Notes: a model not told the origin generated them from the sequence alone. 59,711 nt of DNA from Candidatus Gastranaerophilales bacterium (GCA_023662705.1 JAMPIM010000007.1:1-59711); one strand, 5' to 3'. Shown: positions 51,581 to 59,711, counted from the stretch's first letter. Numbers and translations are program-made.

Positions 51581-52525
51581 ATGAAATTAGATATAGTAAA
51601 AAACAAATTTATATTTTTAGCATTGTCTGCTATTCTTCTTATTCCGGGGATTGCTGCAATGATTTATTCAATGATTCATTATGATACACATACTCCTGTG
51701 AGAGTCGGTATTGATTATACGGGCGGTACAACGCTTCAGTATGGTGTAAAAGAAGAAATTGGAAATGATAAACTTTCTGCTGTTCGTGCAGGTTTAGAAG
51801 AAGCAGGTATCGATAATCCTTCTTTACAGATTATTAATGTTAATTCAAATGAAGACAGTGATTTGAAAGCAATTCTTTCAGTAAGAACAAAATTTATTGA
51901 AGAAGGTTCAGATGAGCAGGCTAAAGTAACTGATGTTGTAGCTTCCGAATTTGAGAATCCGCAGCTTGTTCAGGTAGCTTCTGTTGGACCTACTTTGGGT
52001 CAGGAATTATTTAAAAATTCATTGATTGCACTATCTTTAGCTTTATTGGGTATTATTGCTTATTTAACATTCAGATTCCAGTTTGACTATGCGCTTGCTG
52101 CAATTTTAGGTTTGGTTCACGATACAATTTTTGTACTTGGAGTATTTTCAATTCTGGGACTTGTATATGGGGTTCAAATCGATGCGTTATTCGTAACAGC
52201 ACTTTTGACAGTAATTGGTTTTTCTGTTCACGATACAATCGTTGTATTTGACCGTGTGAGAGAAAATTTGAAATATTATTCTAAGAAGATGACTTTCGGA
52301 GAAATTATGAACGCAAGTATTAATCAAACACTTGCAAGAAGTATTAATACTTCTATAACAACTTTGATTACGCTTGCAGCTTTGTATTTCTTCGGCGGAG
52401 TTACAACAAAAGATTTCGTACTTGCAATGATGCTTGGTATTGCAATCGGTACTTATTCAAGTATTTTCTTCTGTTCATCTTTGATTGAGATTTGGGAAGA
52501 TAAGAAAACTCCTGTTAGAGCTTAA
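51581..52525 (+). CDS. secF: Protein translocase subunit SecF
   Basis: SecF is the partner of SecD. The 314-residue product has six predicted helices, RVGIDYTGGTTLQYGV after the first helix, VGPTLGQELFKNSLIALSLA, and the conserved GFSVHDTIVVFDRVRENL and ARSINTSITTLITLAALYFF segments. It ends the long plus-strand operon; a strong terminator follows within 6 bases. Confidence 0.96.
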   Translation: MKLDIVKNKFIFLALSAILLIPGIAAMIYSMIHYDTHTPVRVGIDYTGGTTLQYGVKEEIGNDKLSAVRAGLEEAGIDNPSLQIINVNSNEDSDLKAILSVRTKFIEEGSDEQAKVTDVVASEFENPQLVQVASVGPTLGQELFKNSLIALSLALLGIIAYLTFRFQFDYALAAILGLVHDTIFVLGVFSILGLVYGVQIDALFVTALLTVIGFSVHDTIVVFDRVRENLKYYSKKMTFGEIMNASINQTLARSINTSITTLITLAALYFFGGVTTKDFVLAMMLGIAIGTYSSIFFCSSLIEIWEDKKTPVRA

Positions 52526-52530
52526 TTAAA

Positions 52531-52563
52531 AAAAAAGACCTGCCATCCGGCAGGTCTTTTTTT
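52531..52563. terminator. Bidirectional terminator between secF and the glycosyltransferase
   Basis: AAAAAAGACCTGCC (52531-52544) and GGCAGGTCTTTTTT (52549-52562) form a perfect stem with a 4-base loop, with A and T tracts that suit termination in both directions. It serves the convergent secF and minus-strand glycosyltransferase genes. Confidence 0.92.
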
Positions 52564-54205
52564 AGCTATGAACTTTGAATCTAAACTTGATTCCCAGCAA
52601 AGTAATTACTTTTCTTTTTACACTTCCACGATAAGCATTCTTTATAGAGAAAATATTTTCAATAAATGAATTCTTATATCTATTTTTTCTTTCGTAGTGC
52701 CGCATTTGTTTTACATATTTCATATCTTTTTGGGATAGGGTTTCCCATCCATTGTCAAGAAGTATTTTTACTGCTTCATTCATTTGTTGCAAATTATTTT
52801 TACTGCTGGATACTGCCAGTTTAGTTGTTCCTAAATCCCAAGCCAGTTTAGGAATTGAGCCAAATAATTCTTTTTGGTCAGATGGATGTGGCGGAACAAA
52901 TGTTTTAATATTATGTTTTTGTAAAGCGAAAGAGAATGCCATATCTTCTGCTGCAAGTTTGTATTCTTGAACTTTTTGAGGAGAATCTTCAAATAAATAG
53001 TTGAGCCATTCTTTTTTGAAAAACCAACTATGGCCTCCAAAATCGACTTCTCTGGTATTGTCAATATTCACTGCCCAACCTAATCTTCCATAGTTTGAGA
53101 ACGGGTATTCTTCAGGTTTCTCCATTAAGATACCGATTGTTACATACAGCCCTTCTTGTTTGCGCATTTCTGTAATACAATTTTCAAGCCATCTGTTTCC
53201 CGGGATTGTGTCATCATCGAATACGCATACATATTCTGCGCCTGCTTTTCTTCTTGCAAAATCAAATCTCGCCCAAACACCTTTGTTCACAGGGCTTATT
53301 TCTATTATGTTAAATTTGTTTTTAACTTCTTCAGGAATTTCTATTGTATCAGACGTTCCATCCTGATAAAGTAAAACTTCTTTTGGTTTCAAAGTTTGTT
53401 TTTCCAATGCTTCCAATTGTAATTTTAGATTTTCAGGTCTTTTATAAAGGTTTAATACTACACTTACCTCGCACTTATCATTAGGACTATGCATCCAACA
53501 GCATTTTTCTGCATAATAATTCCCTTCAATCATATATGGACGAGAGATATTTTCTCTGTAGAAAATATCTGTTGAGGAACCAAAATCAATATAACAATTA
53601 TTGGGATTGTTTTTGTATAGTTCTGCGATTATCGGCTCTGCCATTGGGCCGGCTGAAACTACGTACAACAAATCATTTTTGTCTCCAAATTCTTCTTTTA
53701 TTTGTTTTATTAAATCAGAGGCTTGTGTTTCCCAAAAATTTACACAATCGTCGTTAATTTCATAGTGTTTTAAGATATTAAGATTTCCTATTTTATGTCC
53801 TTTTGCTCTATAATTAGCAATTAACACTGCATCTCGTTTTAAGTTATAAAAGTCGTTTTTAAATTTTGAAAAATTACAATTAACAAACATGTTTGCAAAA
53901 GTCAGATTTTTTGATTTAATTCTGGAAGAATAAAAATAGTAAGCTGCATTATCACAACAAGGACAAGATATTCCAAAATAAATATTATCTCCTTCTAAAT
54001 TAAATGTATCTAATAACGCTAATCCAAGCGAATTTGGAATATCTGATTTAGGAGAACACCAGCCTTCTTGAGCTTTAACCTGCCGTCCTTGCATAATTGC
54101 CATTTCACCATCGCCATATCTGAGTAATGTGAAATTCTCTCCATTTTCTAATTTTGTCCAAATTTTGTTAAATTCTTGATCTAATTTTAATAAATCCTGA
54201 GTCAT
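52562..54205 (-). CDS. Two-domain glycosyltransferase (GT-D plus GT-A/family 2)
   Basis: The start is ATG 54205 after AAGGAGA, giving 547 residues; an upstream in-frame ATG (54232) lies before that site. The N-terminal domain (about 1-235) has the GT-D (DUF1792-type) signature TLLRYGDGEMAIMQG, with Asp32 and Glu34 likely binding metal or nucleotide. The second domain (about 242-470) is a GT2-like fold: CEVSVVLNLYKRPENLKLQL, CVFDDDTIPGNRW with a DDD motif, and GGHSWFFKKEWL. The C-terminal tail KRKVITLLGIKFRFK matches a short tail seen on many surface-sugar enzymes. It probably builds a surface glycan or glycosylates a protein. A (CT)14 tract and an inverted repeat lie in its 5' region. Confidence 0.82.
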   Translation of the reverse strand: MTQDLLKLDQEFNKIWTKLENGENFTLLRYGDGEMAIMQGRQVKAQEGWCSPKSDIPNSLGLALLDTFNLEGDNIYFGISCPCCDNAAYYFYSSRIKSKNLTFANMFVNCNFSKFKNDFYNLKRDAVLIANYRAKGHKIGNLNILKHYEINDDCVNFWETQASDLIKQIKEEFGDKNDLLYVVSAGPMAEPIIAELYKNNPNNCYIDFGSSTDIFYRENISRPYMIEGNYYAEKCCWMHSPNDKCEVSVVLNLYKRPENLKLQLEALEKQTLKPKEVLLYQDGTSDTIEIPEEVKNKFNIIEISPVNKGVWARFDFARRKAGAEYVCVFDDDTIPGNRWLENCITEMRKQEGLYVTIGILMEKPEEYPFSNYGRLGWAVNIDNTREVDFGGHSWFFKKEWLNYLFEDSPQKVQEYKLAAEDMAFSFALQKHNIKTFVPPHPSDQKELFGSIPKLAWDLGTTKLAVSSSKNNLQQMNEAVKILLDNGWETLSQKDMKYVKQMRHYERKNRYKNSFIENIFSIKNAYRGSVKRKVITLLGIKFRFKVHS

Positions 54206-54239
54206 ATATATTCTCCTTTTTATTTTTTGCATACGAAAA

Positions 54240-54273
54240 AATAATCACAACACAAATTGCGTATGTGATTATT
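54240..54273. repeat. Inverted repeat in the glycosyltransferase leader
   Basis: AATAATCACA (54240-54249) and TGTGATTATT (54264-54273) are perfect complements separated by 14 bases, about 35 bases before the glycosyltransferase ATG. It may be an operator for a dimeric regulator or an mRNA hairpin. Confidence 0.6.
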
Positions 54274-54337
54274 TAGAATATGAAAACTAATTAAAAATGC
54301 GTAAAACGGTTTACATTGGTTGATAACGGTTAGAGAG

Positions 54338-54403
54338 TTACTCTCTCTCTCTCTCTCTCTCTCTCTCTACGCGCGCAAGGGTTTCAGCGATTTTGCTTTT
54401 CAT
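54338..54403 (-). CDS. Small leader ORF containing the AG repeat
   Basis: An ATG at 54403 with an AAAAAAGGAAT site 7 bases upstream opens a 21-residue ORF, MKSKIAETLARV followed by ERERERERE, that ends directly after the repeat. With 15 (or 12) units the frame would stay open to a TAA just before the glycosyltransferase ribosome-binding site; with 13 it stops after 3 further codons. It may be a leader peptide whose length is switched by slippage. Translation is not proven. Confidence 0.4.
   Translation of the reverse strand: MKSKIAETLARVERERERERE
54341..54368. repeat. (CT)14 dinucleotide microsatellite
   Basis: Fourteen uninterrupted CT units (28 bases) lie between two divergent genes. The flanking AGAGAG-TTA-CTCTCT makes an extra inverted repeat. 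No other simple repeat of this length is visible in the window. Tracts of this kind in bacteria usually mark contingency loci. Confidence 0.9.
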
Positions 54404-54532
54404 CTTAATTCCTTTTTTGCTAATTATAATACAAATAGTTAAAGCATTCAAATAGTTCAGTAAAAGATAAAACATACATTTCTTTATGTTTGTGCTACAA
54501 TTTACTCTTGAAGAGGAAAAAGGTATACCAAA

Positions 54533-55846
54533 TTGAAACACTCGCGATTAACAATAGCTATTTTTGTATCACTCATTCTTGGAATTATTGCAGGATGGGC
54601 TTTTCCTGATTTTGCAGTTAAGACTCATGTGCTTGCAGAAATCTTTTTAAGAATGGTTAAGATGATTATTGCACCGTTATTGTTTGCAACTCTTGTTGTT
54701 GGGATTGCAGGGCACGGAGATGTAAAAAGTCTTGGAAGATTAGGTGTAAAAACAGTTGCTTATTTTGAGATTGTGACAACATTTGCTCTTGCTATTGGTT
54801 TAGGATTTGCTAATCTGTTTAAGCCGGGCGAAGGAATGGTTGATGTTGCTTCACAGCAGATTCGTTTGAATGAAATAGCAAGCAATATGGCTTCTGCAAC
54901 TTCTCATAATTCATTTGGTGAAATGCTTTTGGATTTATTTCCGACAAGTATCGTTCAATCAATGGCTGACGGGAACTTATTGCAGATAGTAGTTTTCTCT
55001 ATATTCTTTGCGCTTGCTATTTGTGCTATCGGGAAAAAAGCTCAGCCTGTTTTGGATATCTTAAATTCCGTTTCTTCAATTATGTTCAAGTTTACGGAAT
55101 ATGTTATGATGTTTGCTCCAATGGGTATCTTTGGTGCAATCGCTTATACAGTCGGTTCAAACGGAATTGAGATTTTATATAACTATGGCAAAATAATTTT
55201 ATCATTATATGTGGCACTTGCAGTTTTTGTAATTATTGTACTGCTTGCTGCTTGTAAAATTGTTAAAATCTCTTTTAGAGGTTTAATTAAAGCTATTCAA
55301 GAACCTGCCTTGCTGACATTTACAACTGCCAGTTCTGAAGCAGCGCTTCCTAAGGCGATGTCAATTATGGAAAAATTCGGAGTTCCAAAATCTATTGTAA
55401 GTTTTGTTATGCCGACAGGTTATACATTTAATCTTGACGGTTCAACTTTGTATCTTGCAATGGCAGTGTTATTCTCAACCCAGCTTGTAGGTATTCATTT
55501 GACTTTAGACCAGCAGCTTGTCATAATGTTTGCGTTAATGCTTACTTCAAAAGGGGTTGCAGGTGTTCCGAGAGCATCTTTAATTGTTCTTGCAGGTACT
55601 CTTACAAGCTTTAATTATCCGATATTGGGCGTTGCAATTCTTTTAGGCATAGACCAAATTTTAGATATGGGAAGAACAACCGTAAATTTAATCGGAAACT
55701 GTGTTGCGACAGTTGTTATCGCAAGATGGGAAAACTGTTTTGATTATAATAAAATGAACGAATTTTTGAAAAGAAAAAATATTAAGATTAATACATTAGG
55801 AAAAACAAACGGAAATGTTAGTTTTCAAAACGACTTTGGAGGTTAA
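54533..55846 (+). CDS. Dicarboxylate/amino acid:cation symporter (DAACS family)
   Basis: This polytopic inner-membrane transporter takes up glutamate, aspartate or C4-dicarboxylates with Na+ or H+. The 437-residue product begins MKHSRLTIAIFVSLILGIIA and has the hairpin signature FTTASSEAALPKAMSIMEKF, GYTFNLDGSTLYLAMAVLF, GVAGVPRASLIVLAGTL and the substrate-contacting DQILDMGRTTVNLIGNC. The start codon is TTG at 54533, with AGAGGAAAAAGG upstream; no better ATG exists near the first helix. It lies 2 bases before ileS, so the two are probably cotranscribed. The exact substrate is not readable. Confidence 0.9.
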   Translation: MKHSRLTIAIFVSLILGIIAGWAFPDFAVKTHVLAEIFLRMVKMIIAPLLFATLVVGIAGHGDVKSLGRLGVKTVAYFEIVTTFALAIGLGFANLFKPGEGMVDVASQQIRLNEIASNMASATSHNSFGEMLLDLFPTSIVQSMADGNLLQIVVFSIFFALAICAIGKKAQPVLDILNSVSSIMFKFTEYVMMFAPMGIFGAIAYTVGSNGIEILYNYGKIILSLYVALAVFVIIVLLAACKIVKISFRGLIKAIQEPALLTFTTASSEAALPKAMSIMEKFGVPKSIVSFVMPTGYTFNLDGSTLYLAMAVLFSTQLVGIHLTLDQQLVIMFALMLTSKGVAGVPRASLIVLAGTLTSFNYPILGVAILLGIDQILDMGRTTVNLIGNCVATVVIARWENCFDYNKMNEFLKRKNIKINTLGKTNGNVSFQNDFGG

Positions 55847-55848
55847 AC

Positions 55849-58650
55849 ATGGAATATAAGGAAACGCTAAACTTACCGCAAACAACTCTTGAAATGAGAG
55901 CAAATGCAACAAAAAAAGAACCTGAAACCCAAAAATTCTGGGAAGGGATAAATGTTTATGAAAAGAATTTGGCTCAAAGAGATAAAACTAACAGCTTTAT
56001 TCTTCACGACGGTCCTCCATATTTGAGTTCTGAAAAAATTCACGTTGGTACGGCTTTAAACAAAATTCTTAAAGATATTCTAATCCGTTATAAATCAATG
56101 CGCGGATATTATGCTCCTTATGTTCCGGGATATGACGGACATGGACTTCCTATTGAAAACGCTGTTGTTAAAAATATCAAAGGCGGCAGAGAAGCTCTTA
56201 CTCCTGATGAACTTAGAGCAAAATGCAGAGAATTTGCTCACAAAAACTTAAAAGGTCAGGAAAGTGAATTTAAACGCTTAGGTGTTTGGGGTAACTGGGA
56301 AAATCCTTATTTAACAATCAATCCTGAATTCGAAGCTGAGCAGGTTCGTGTATTTGGTGAAATGTATAAGAAAGGTTATGTTGAAAAAGGACTTAAACCT
56401 GTTTACTGGTGTGCTTCTTGCGAAACAGCTTTAGCAGAAGCAGAAGTTGAATACGCAGACCATACTTCAACATCAATTTACGTACGTTTTAAATTTGATG
56501 ATGAAGCGGTAAATAAAATCGGTCAGTTAATAGACCTTCCAAACAAAAATGTTTATGCAGTAATCTGGACAACTACTCCTTGGACAATTCCTTCAAATAT
56601 GGCAATCAGTATGCACCCTAAATTTGAATACACATTTTTTGAAGGGGTAAATGGGGATATATATGTTGTTGCGACAGGCTTGTTAGCTTCATTCTTAGCT
56701 GGTGTTGAGTGGGAAGAATCCGATATTAAAGTTATCGGTTCGGTTACAGGTTCTGATTTAGAATTATTGAACACAAAACATCCTCTATATGACAGAAAAT
56801 CACCAATTATCTTAGGTGAACACGTTACATTGGAAGCAGGTACCGGTTCTGTTCACACAGCTCCCGGACACGGTCTTGAAGACTATGAAGTCGGATGCAG
56901 ATATAATATCGAAGTATTCTCGCCTCTTGATTCAAAAGGTGTTTGGACTGAGATTGTAGGTGACAAAGACTTAGAAGGTATTCCTTACTACAAAGGAAAT
57001 TCTATTGTTATAGAAAAACTTAAAAACTGTGGTGCATTGCTTGCAGCAGCTGATATTAATCACTCTTATCCGCACTGTTGGAGATGTAAAAATCCTGTAA
57101 TCTACAGAGCAACTCCGCAATGGTTTGTTAAGGTTGATAAATTCCGTCAGGAAACATTAGATGCAATTAAAGGCGTTAAATTTATTCCTGCAAGCGGTGA
57201 AGCTCGTATTTCAAATATGGTTGCAGGTCGTACAGACTGGTGTATTTCACGTCAAAGAGCGTGGGGTGTTCCAATTCCTGTTTTCTATTGCGAAGAATGT
57301 GGCGAATCTATTGTAACTGATGAAACAATTGAAAATGTTGCTAAGATTTTTGAAAAAGAATCTTCTGATGCATGGGTAAAACATACAGTTGATGAACTTC
57401 TTCCGGAAGGATTCAAATGTCCTAAATGTGGTAAAACTCATTTCAAAAAAGAAAACGATATTATGGATGTTTGGTTCGATTCAGGCGTAACTTGGAAAGC
57501 TGTTGTTGAAAAACGTTCAGATGAACTTGGTCATACTCCTGTTGATATGTACCTTGAAGGTTCTGACCAGCACAGAGGATGGTTCCAGTCTTCATTGTTG
57601 ACTTCGATTGCAACACAGGGTAAAGCTCCTTATAAAACTGTTCTGACTCACGGTTTTGTATTCGGTGAAGACGGAAGAAAAATGTCTAAATCTTTAGGTA
57701 ACTATATCAGACCTGATGATATTATTAAAAACTATGGTGCTGATATCCTAAGACTTTGGGCAGCGTCTGTTGACTACAGAAACGATACCAAAATCGGCGA
57801 TAACATTATTAAACAGCTTGCTGAAATCTTTAAGAAAACCAGAAACACAGCAAGATTCCTGCTTGGTAATATTTATGATTTCAATCCTGAAGTTGATTAT
57901 GTAAAATATGAAGAACTTAAACCAATTGATAGATTTGCGCTTCATAAATTAAACAAAGTTATTGCAGAAATTACGGAAGCATTTGAAAACTATGAGTTTT
58001 ATAAATACTTCCAGGCTCTTCAAAACTTTGCTGCAAATGACTTGAGCTCATTCTATCTTGATATTGTAAAAGACAGATTATATACAGCGGGTAAAAAATC
58101 ACTTTCAAGACGTGCTTGTCAAACTGTTTTATATGAAAACTTGCAGGCTCTTGTAAGAGTTCTTACTCCTGTAATGCCTCACCAGGCAGAAGATATCTGG
58201 CAGAATACTCCAGAGGCTCAGCGCGGCGGATTGGAAAGTATTCTTCTTGCAGATTGGGTAGAGGTTAAACCTGAATGGAATAACCCTCAATTGGAAGAAG
58301 ATTTTGCAAAAATCTTAAAGACAAGAGAAGTTGTAACTCGTGCAATTGAACCGCTTCGTGCAGAGAAAAAAGTAGGAAGTTCTTTAGAAGTTGCAGTTTA
58401 TGTTAAATCAGAAAACGCAGACTTGCTAAAAGAACATGCACGTGATCTTGCAGACATATTCATTGTATCGCAAGCAAATGTTGCAGAATCTGCACCATCT
58501 GATGTGTTAAACGAATACACAGAAGAAGGAATCACTGTTTGGGTAACAAAAGCAGAAGGCGAAAAATGTGAACGCTGCTGGAAGTACAGAAAACTTGGTG
58601 AAGTTGCGGGACACGACACAATTTGTAAAGATTGTGCAGAAGCAATATAA
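55849..58650 (+). CDS. ileS: Isoleucyl-tRNA synthetase
   Basis: IleS charges tRNA-Ile. The 933-residue class I enzyme shows DGPPYLSSEKIHVGTALNKI (residues 54-73) at the active site, the editing domain with TTPWTIPSNMAIS and the TGSVHTAPGHGLEDYEVG region, QWFVKVDK, DWCISRQRAWGVPIPVF, and a canonical KMSKS (611-615) in GRKMSKSLGNYIRP. The C-terminal zinc site is CERCW plus CKDC. The HIGH motif is HVGT (65-68), with one extra residue before it, which is unusual. An AGGAGG-type site (GGAGGTTAAAC) precedes the ATG. Confidence 0.96.
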   Translation: MEYKETLNLPQTTLEMRANATKKEPETQKFWEGINVYEKNLAQRDKTNSFILHDGPPYLSSEKIHVGTALNKILKDILIRYKSMRGYYAPYVPGYDGHGLPIENAVVKNIKGGREALTPDELRAKCREFAHKNLKGQESEFKRLGVWGNWENPYLTINPEFEAEQVRVFGEMYKKGYVEKGLKPVYWCASCETALAEAEVEYADHTSTSIYVRFKFDDEAVNKIGQLIDLPNKNVYAVIWTTTPWTIPSNMAISMHPKFEYTFFEGVNGDIYVVATGLLASFLAGVEWEESDIKVIGSVTGSDLELLNTKHPLYDRKSPIILGEHVTLEAGTGSVHTAPGHGLEDYEVGCRYNIEVFSPLDSKGVWTEIVGDKDLEGIPYYKGNSIVIEKLKNCGALLAAADINHSYPHCWRCKNPVIYRATPQWFVKVDKFRQETLDAIKGVKFIPASGEARISNMVAGRTDWCISRQRAWGVPIPVFYCEECGESIVTDETIENVAKIFEKESSDAWVKHTVDELLPEGFKCPKCGKTHFKKENDIMDVWFDSGVTWKAVVEKRSDELGHTPVDMYLEGSDQHRGWFQSSLLTSIATQGKAPYKTVLTHGFVFGEDGRKMSKSLGNYIRPDDIIKNYGADILRLWAASVDYRNDTKIGDNIIKQLAEIFKKTRNTARFLLGNIYDFNPEVDYVKYEELKPIDRFALHKLNKVIAEITEAFENYEFYKYFQALQNFAANDLSSFYLDIVKDRLYTAGKKSLSRRACQTVLYENLQALVRVLTPVMPHQAEDIWQNTPEAQRGGLESILLADWVEVKPEWNNPQLEEDFAKILKTREVVTRAIEPLRAEKKVGSSLEVAVYVKSENADLLKEHARDLADIFIVSQANVAESAPSDVLNEYTEEGITVWVTKAEGEKCERCWKYRKLGEVAGHDTICKDCAEAI

Positions 58651-58653
58651 AAT

Positions 58654-58688
58654 AAAAAAGCGGTTCTAAAAGAACCGCTTTTTTTTTT
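58654..58688. terminator. Bidirectional terminator after ileS
   Basis: AAAAAAGCGGTTCT (58654-58667) pairs with AGAACCGCTTTTTT (58671-58684) around an AAA loop, followed by a run of T. It lies between convergent ileS and the minus-strand exported-protein gene. Confidence 0.92.
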
Positions 58689-58690
58689 AA

Positions 58691-59047
58691 TTAATCTCTT
58701 GTTATATTTCCTTTGCCGAAGAAATGAAGTCTTCCTAAATCATCTTTGTAAATTGTTTTTGAATCATTTACACCGGATGTTGGGATATTTGTTCCGCCGA
58801 ATCCGCCAAAATTAGTTGCATCCATTTTTCCTTTTTCAGCAGAGTAAGATGATTTGTGAGAACCTGCAGGAACAACAGGTTTTTCTTTGATTACATCCAT
58901 AATATCCATTTCGGCATCATTGATAGCAGTATTTTGGGCTGCTTGCATATTCATCTGACGATCAGCTCCAAAAGGGCTTTGCATATCAGCATTAGCTGCA
59001 CAAACAGATAGTGTAAATGCTGCAATTAGAAAATATCTTTTTAACAT
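58691..59047 (-). CDS. Small exported protein of unknown function
   Basis: The 118-residue product has a clear signal peptide (MLKRYFLIAAFTLSVCAANA, probable cleavage after residue 20). The mature part is Met/Gln/Asn-rich (QMNMQAAQ), with an acidic helix DAEMDIMDVI, a Gly-rich stretch NFGGFGGTN and the end LGRLHFFGKGNITRD. No lipobox is present. I do not recognise a family. An AGGAGGCACT site precedes the ATG. It lies 65 bases after the ompH gene on the same strand. Confidence 0.7.
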   Translation of the reverse strand: MLKRYFLIAAFTLSVCAANADMQSPFGADRQMNMQAAQNTAINDAEMDIMDVIKEKPVVPAGSHKSSYSAEKGKMDATNFGGFGGTNIPTSGVNDSKTIYKDDLGRLHFFGKGNITRD

Positions 59048-59112
59048 AGTGCCTCCTTACATTTTATAGTTATATTATATTATAAAACGTAAAAAAAGAA
59101 ATTATTGCTTTT

Positions 59113-59550
59113 TTATTTAATATTATTAACGATTTCGTTTGTAATATCTTTACCGCCAAATAGAACTACGCTTTTAGCGAAAATATAATCATACCCGTCT
59201 TTTTGTGCTTTTTTAGTAATCTCGTTTTTAATATTTTTTTCAATTGCACTTAGCCTGTTGTTATAATCGCGCTCCAGTGCTTCTTTTTTAGATGCAAATT
59301 CTTTCATGTATTTATCTTCAAGTAACAAAACTTTAGCTTGGTCTGTTTCGTTAGCAATTTCACCTCTTGCGTTAACAAGGATTTTATCCAATTCGCTGAC
59401 TTTTCTGTTATGCTCTTGTTTCAAGGCTTTTACCTGTGATGAATTTGATACAATTTGCTGTAAATCTACTACAGCAATTTTATCTTCAGCAAAAGCTGAA
59501 ACTGTGCTTAACACTAGCGCTGCTGCCATAAATAATAAACTTTTTTTCAT
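59113..59550 (-). CDS. Periplasmic chaperone OmpH/Skp
   Basis: Skp-type proteins are trimeric periplasmic chaperones for outer-membrane proteins, so this supports a diderm envelope. The 145-residue product has a signal peptide (cleavage after AFA, about residue 21), then DKIAVVDLQQIVSNSSQVKA, a long charged coiled coil (about 45-115) and the end DYIFAKSVVLFGGKDITNEI, which is the family C-terminal pattern. An AGAGAGGAAAA site precedes the ATG, and a promoter-like pair lies 25 bases upstream. Confidence 0.9.
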   Translation of the reverse strand: MKKSLLFMAAALVLSTVSAFAEDKIAVVDLQQIVSNSSQVKALKQEHNRKVSELDKILVNARGEIANETDQAKVLLLEDKYMKEFASKKEALERDYNNRLSAIEKNIKNEITKKAQKDGYDYIFAKSVVLFGGKDITNEIVNNIK

Positions 59551-59574
59551 GTTGATTTTCCTCTCTTTTATATT

Positions 59575-59603
59575 TTTATATGAGAAATTATAGATACAAA
59601 CAA
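59575..59603 (-). promoter_or_regulatory. Candidate promoter of the ompH-like gene
   Basis: On the minus strand TTGTTT and TATAAA are 17 bases apart, ending about 25 bases before the ATG at 59550. The rest of 59604-59711 is A/T-rich; the only other signal is a possible start on the plus strand at the very edge. Confidence 0.45.
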
Positions 59604-59711
59604 TGCCCCGTTATGGCTAATCCCAAAATGTAAAAATTTGTAATATTTTGTAATATACTAGCAAAATAATATATTTAGGGGTTATATTATGCTATGAGGA
59701 TATTTATAATT

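Noticed and set aside
54404..54541. N-terminal extension of the minus-strand ORF that contains the AG repeat
   Set aside because: The good ribosome-binding site is directly before the ATG at 54403; the upstream part overlaps the promoter and start of the divergent symporter gene.
59689..59711. Possible gene start at the right edge (ATG at 59694, MRIFII)
   Set aside because: Only six codons are visible; the AGGGG site fits better to an ATG at 59689, which is followed at once by a stop. Too little to support.
1..59711. tRNA, rRNA, CRISPR arrays and transposases
   Set aside because: I looked through the intergenic gaps on both strands and saw no cloverleaf, spaced direct repeats or transposase-like ORF; a dedicated scan could still find something small.

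Overview
The window looks like chromosome of an AT-rich, diderm, flagellated and probably anaerobic bacterium. A gut-type member of the Cyanobacteria-related Melainabacteria/Vampirovibrionia (Gastranaerophilales) is my best guess. This is inference from gene content: flagellar genes, a large family-57 glycosidase of the cyanobacterial DUF3536 kind, a YvcK/CofD-like protein with an N-terminal membrane anchor, OmpH/Skp (outer membrane), the folate-dependent tRNA methylase TrmFO, and several small orphan proteins. I see no tRNA or rRNA gene, CRISPR array, insertion sequence or prophage.

Layout. 1-4032 (minus): a flagellar basal-body operon fliE-fliF-fliG-like-fliH plus the first codons of one more gene, preceded by a sigma-28-like promoter. 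4343-9771 (plus): a CHASE2-GGDEF diguanylate cyclase, trmFO, glyA and a wecA/tagO-type sugar-phosphate transferase. 9800-15429 (minus): an orphan protein, then the end of the ribosomal/alpha operon (infA-rpmJ-rpsM-rpsK-rpsD-rpoA-rplQ-truA-rplM-rpsI), with two structured intergenic segments around rpsK. 15726-20547: dnaB, an EF-hand orphan (minus), mntP, a small ORF coupled to ribF, and a formyltransferase. 20544-26691 (minus): aroB, aroK, aroC and miaB form one unit; gcvPB and a small sigma factor form another. 26771-30406 (plus): a secreted protein, the GH57 enzyme and uracil-DNA glycosylase.

30529-44557 is the unusual part. One open frame of 4076 codons encodes a modular protein: an EF-hand-like N terminus, LysM, a coiled coil, about five helical repeats with an annexin-like GxGTD signature, a hydrophobic segment, a Pro-rich hinge, an EDR1/transglutaminase-like domain, two tandem FHA domains, and two complete calpain-like cysteine protease domains. 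It is followed at once by two small paralogous genes (possible chaperones or immunity proteins) and, convergently, by a gene with an HExxH metallopeptidase motif. I read this as a candidate giant effector or polymorphic-toxin-like locus. The domain assignments rest on visible catalytic motifs and the biological role is inference.

44648-52525 (plus) is a long housekeeping run: pxpA-like, yvcK, panB, panC, a membrane protein, dapA, secD and secF. 52562-54205 (minus) is a two-domain glycosyltransferase. Its 5' region carries a (CT)14 dinucleotide repeat inside a small leader ORF, a candidate phase-variable tract. 54533-58650 (plus) holds a DAACS-family symporter and ileS, whose HIGH motif reads HVGT. 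58691-59550 (minus) holds two exported proteins, one of them OmpH/Skp. Strong hairpin terminators separate several of these units.
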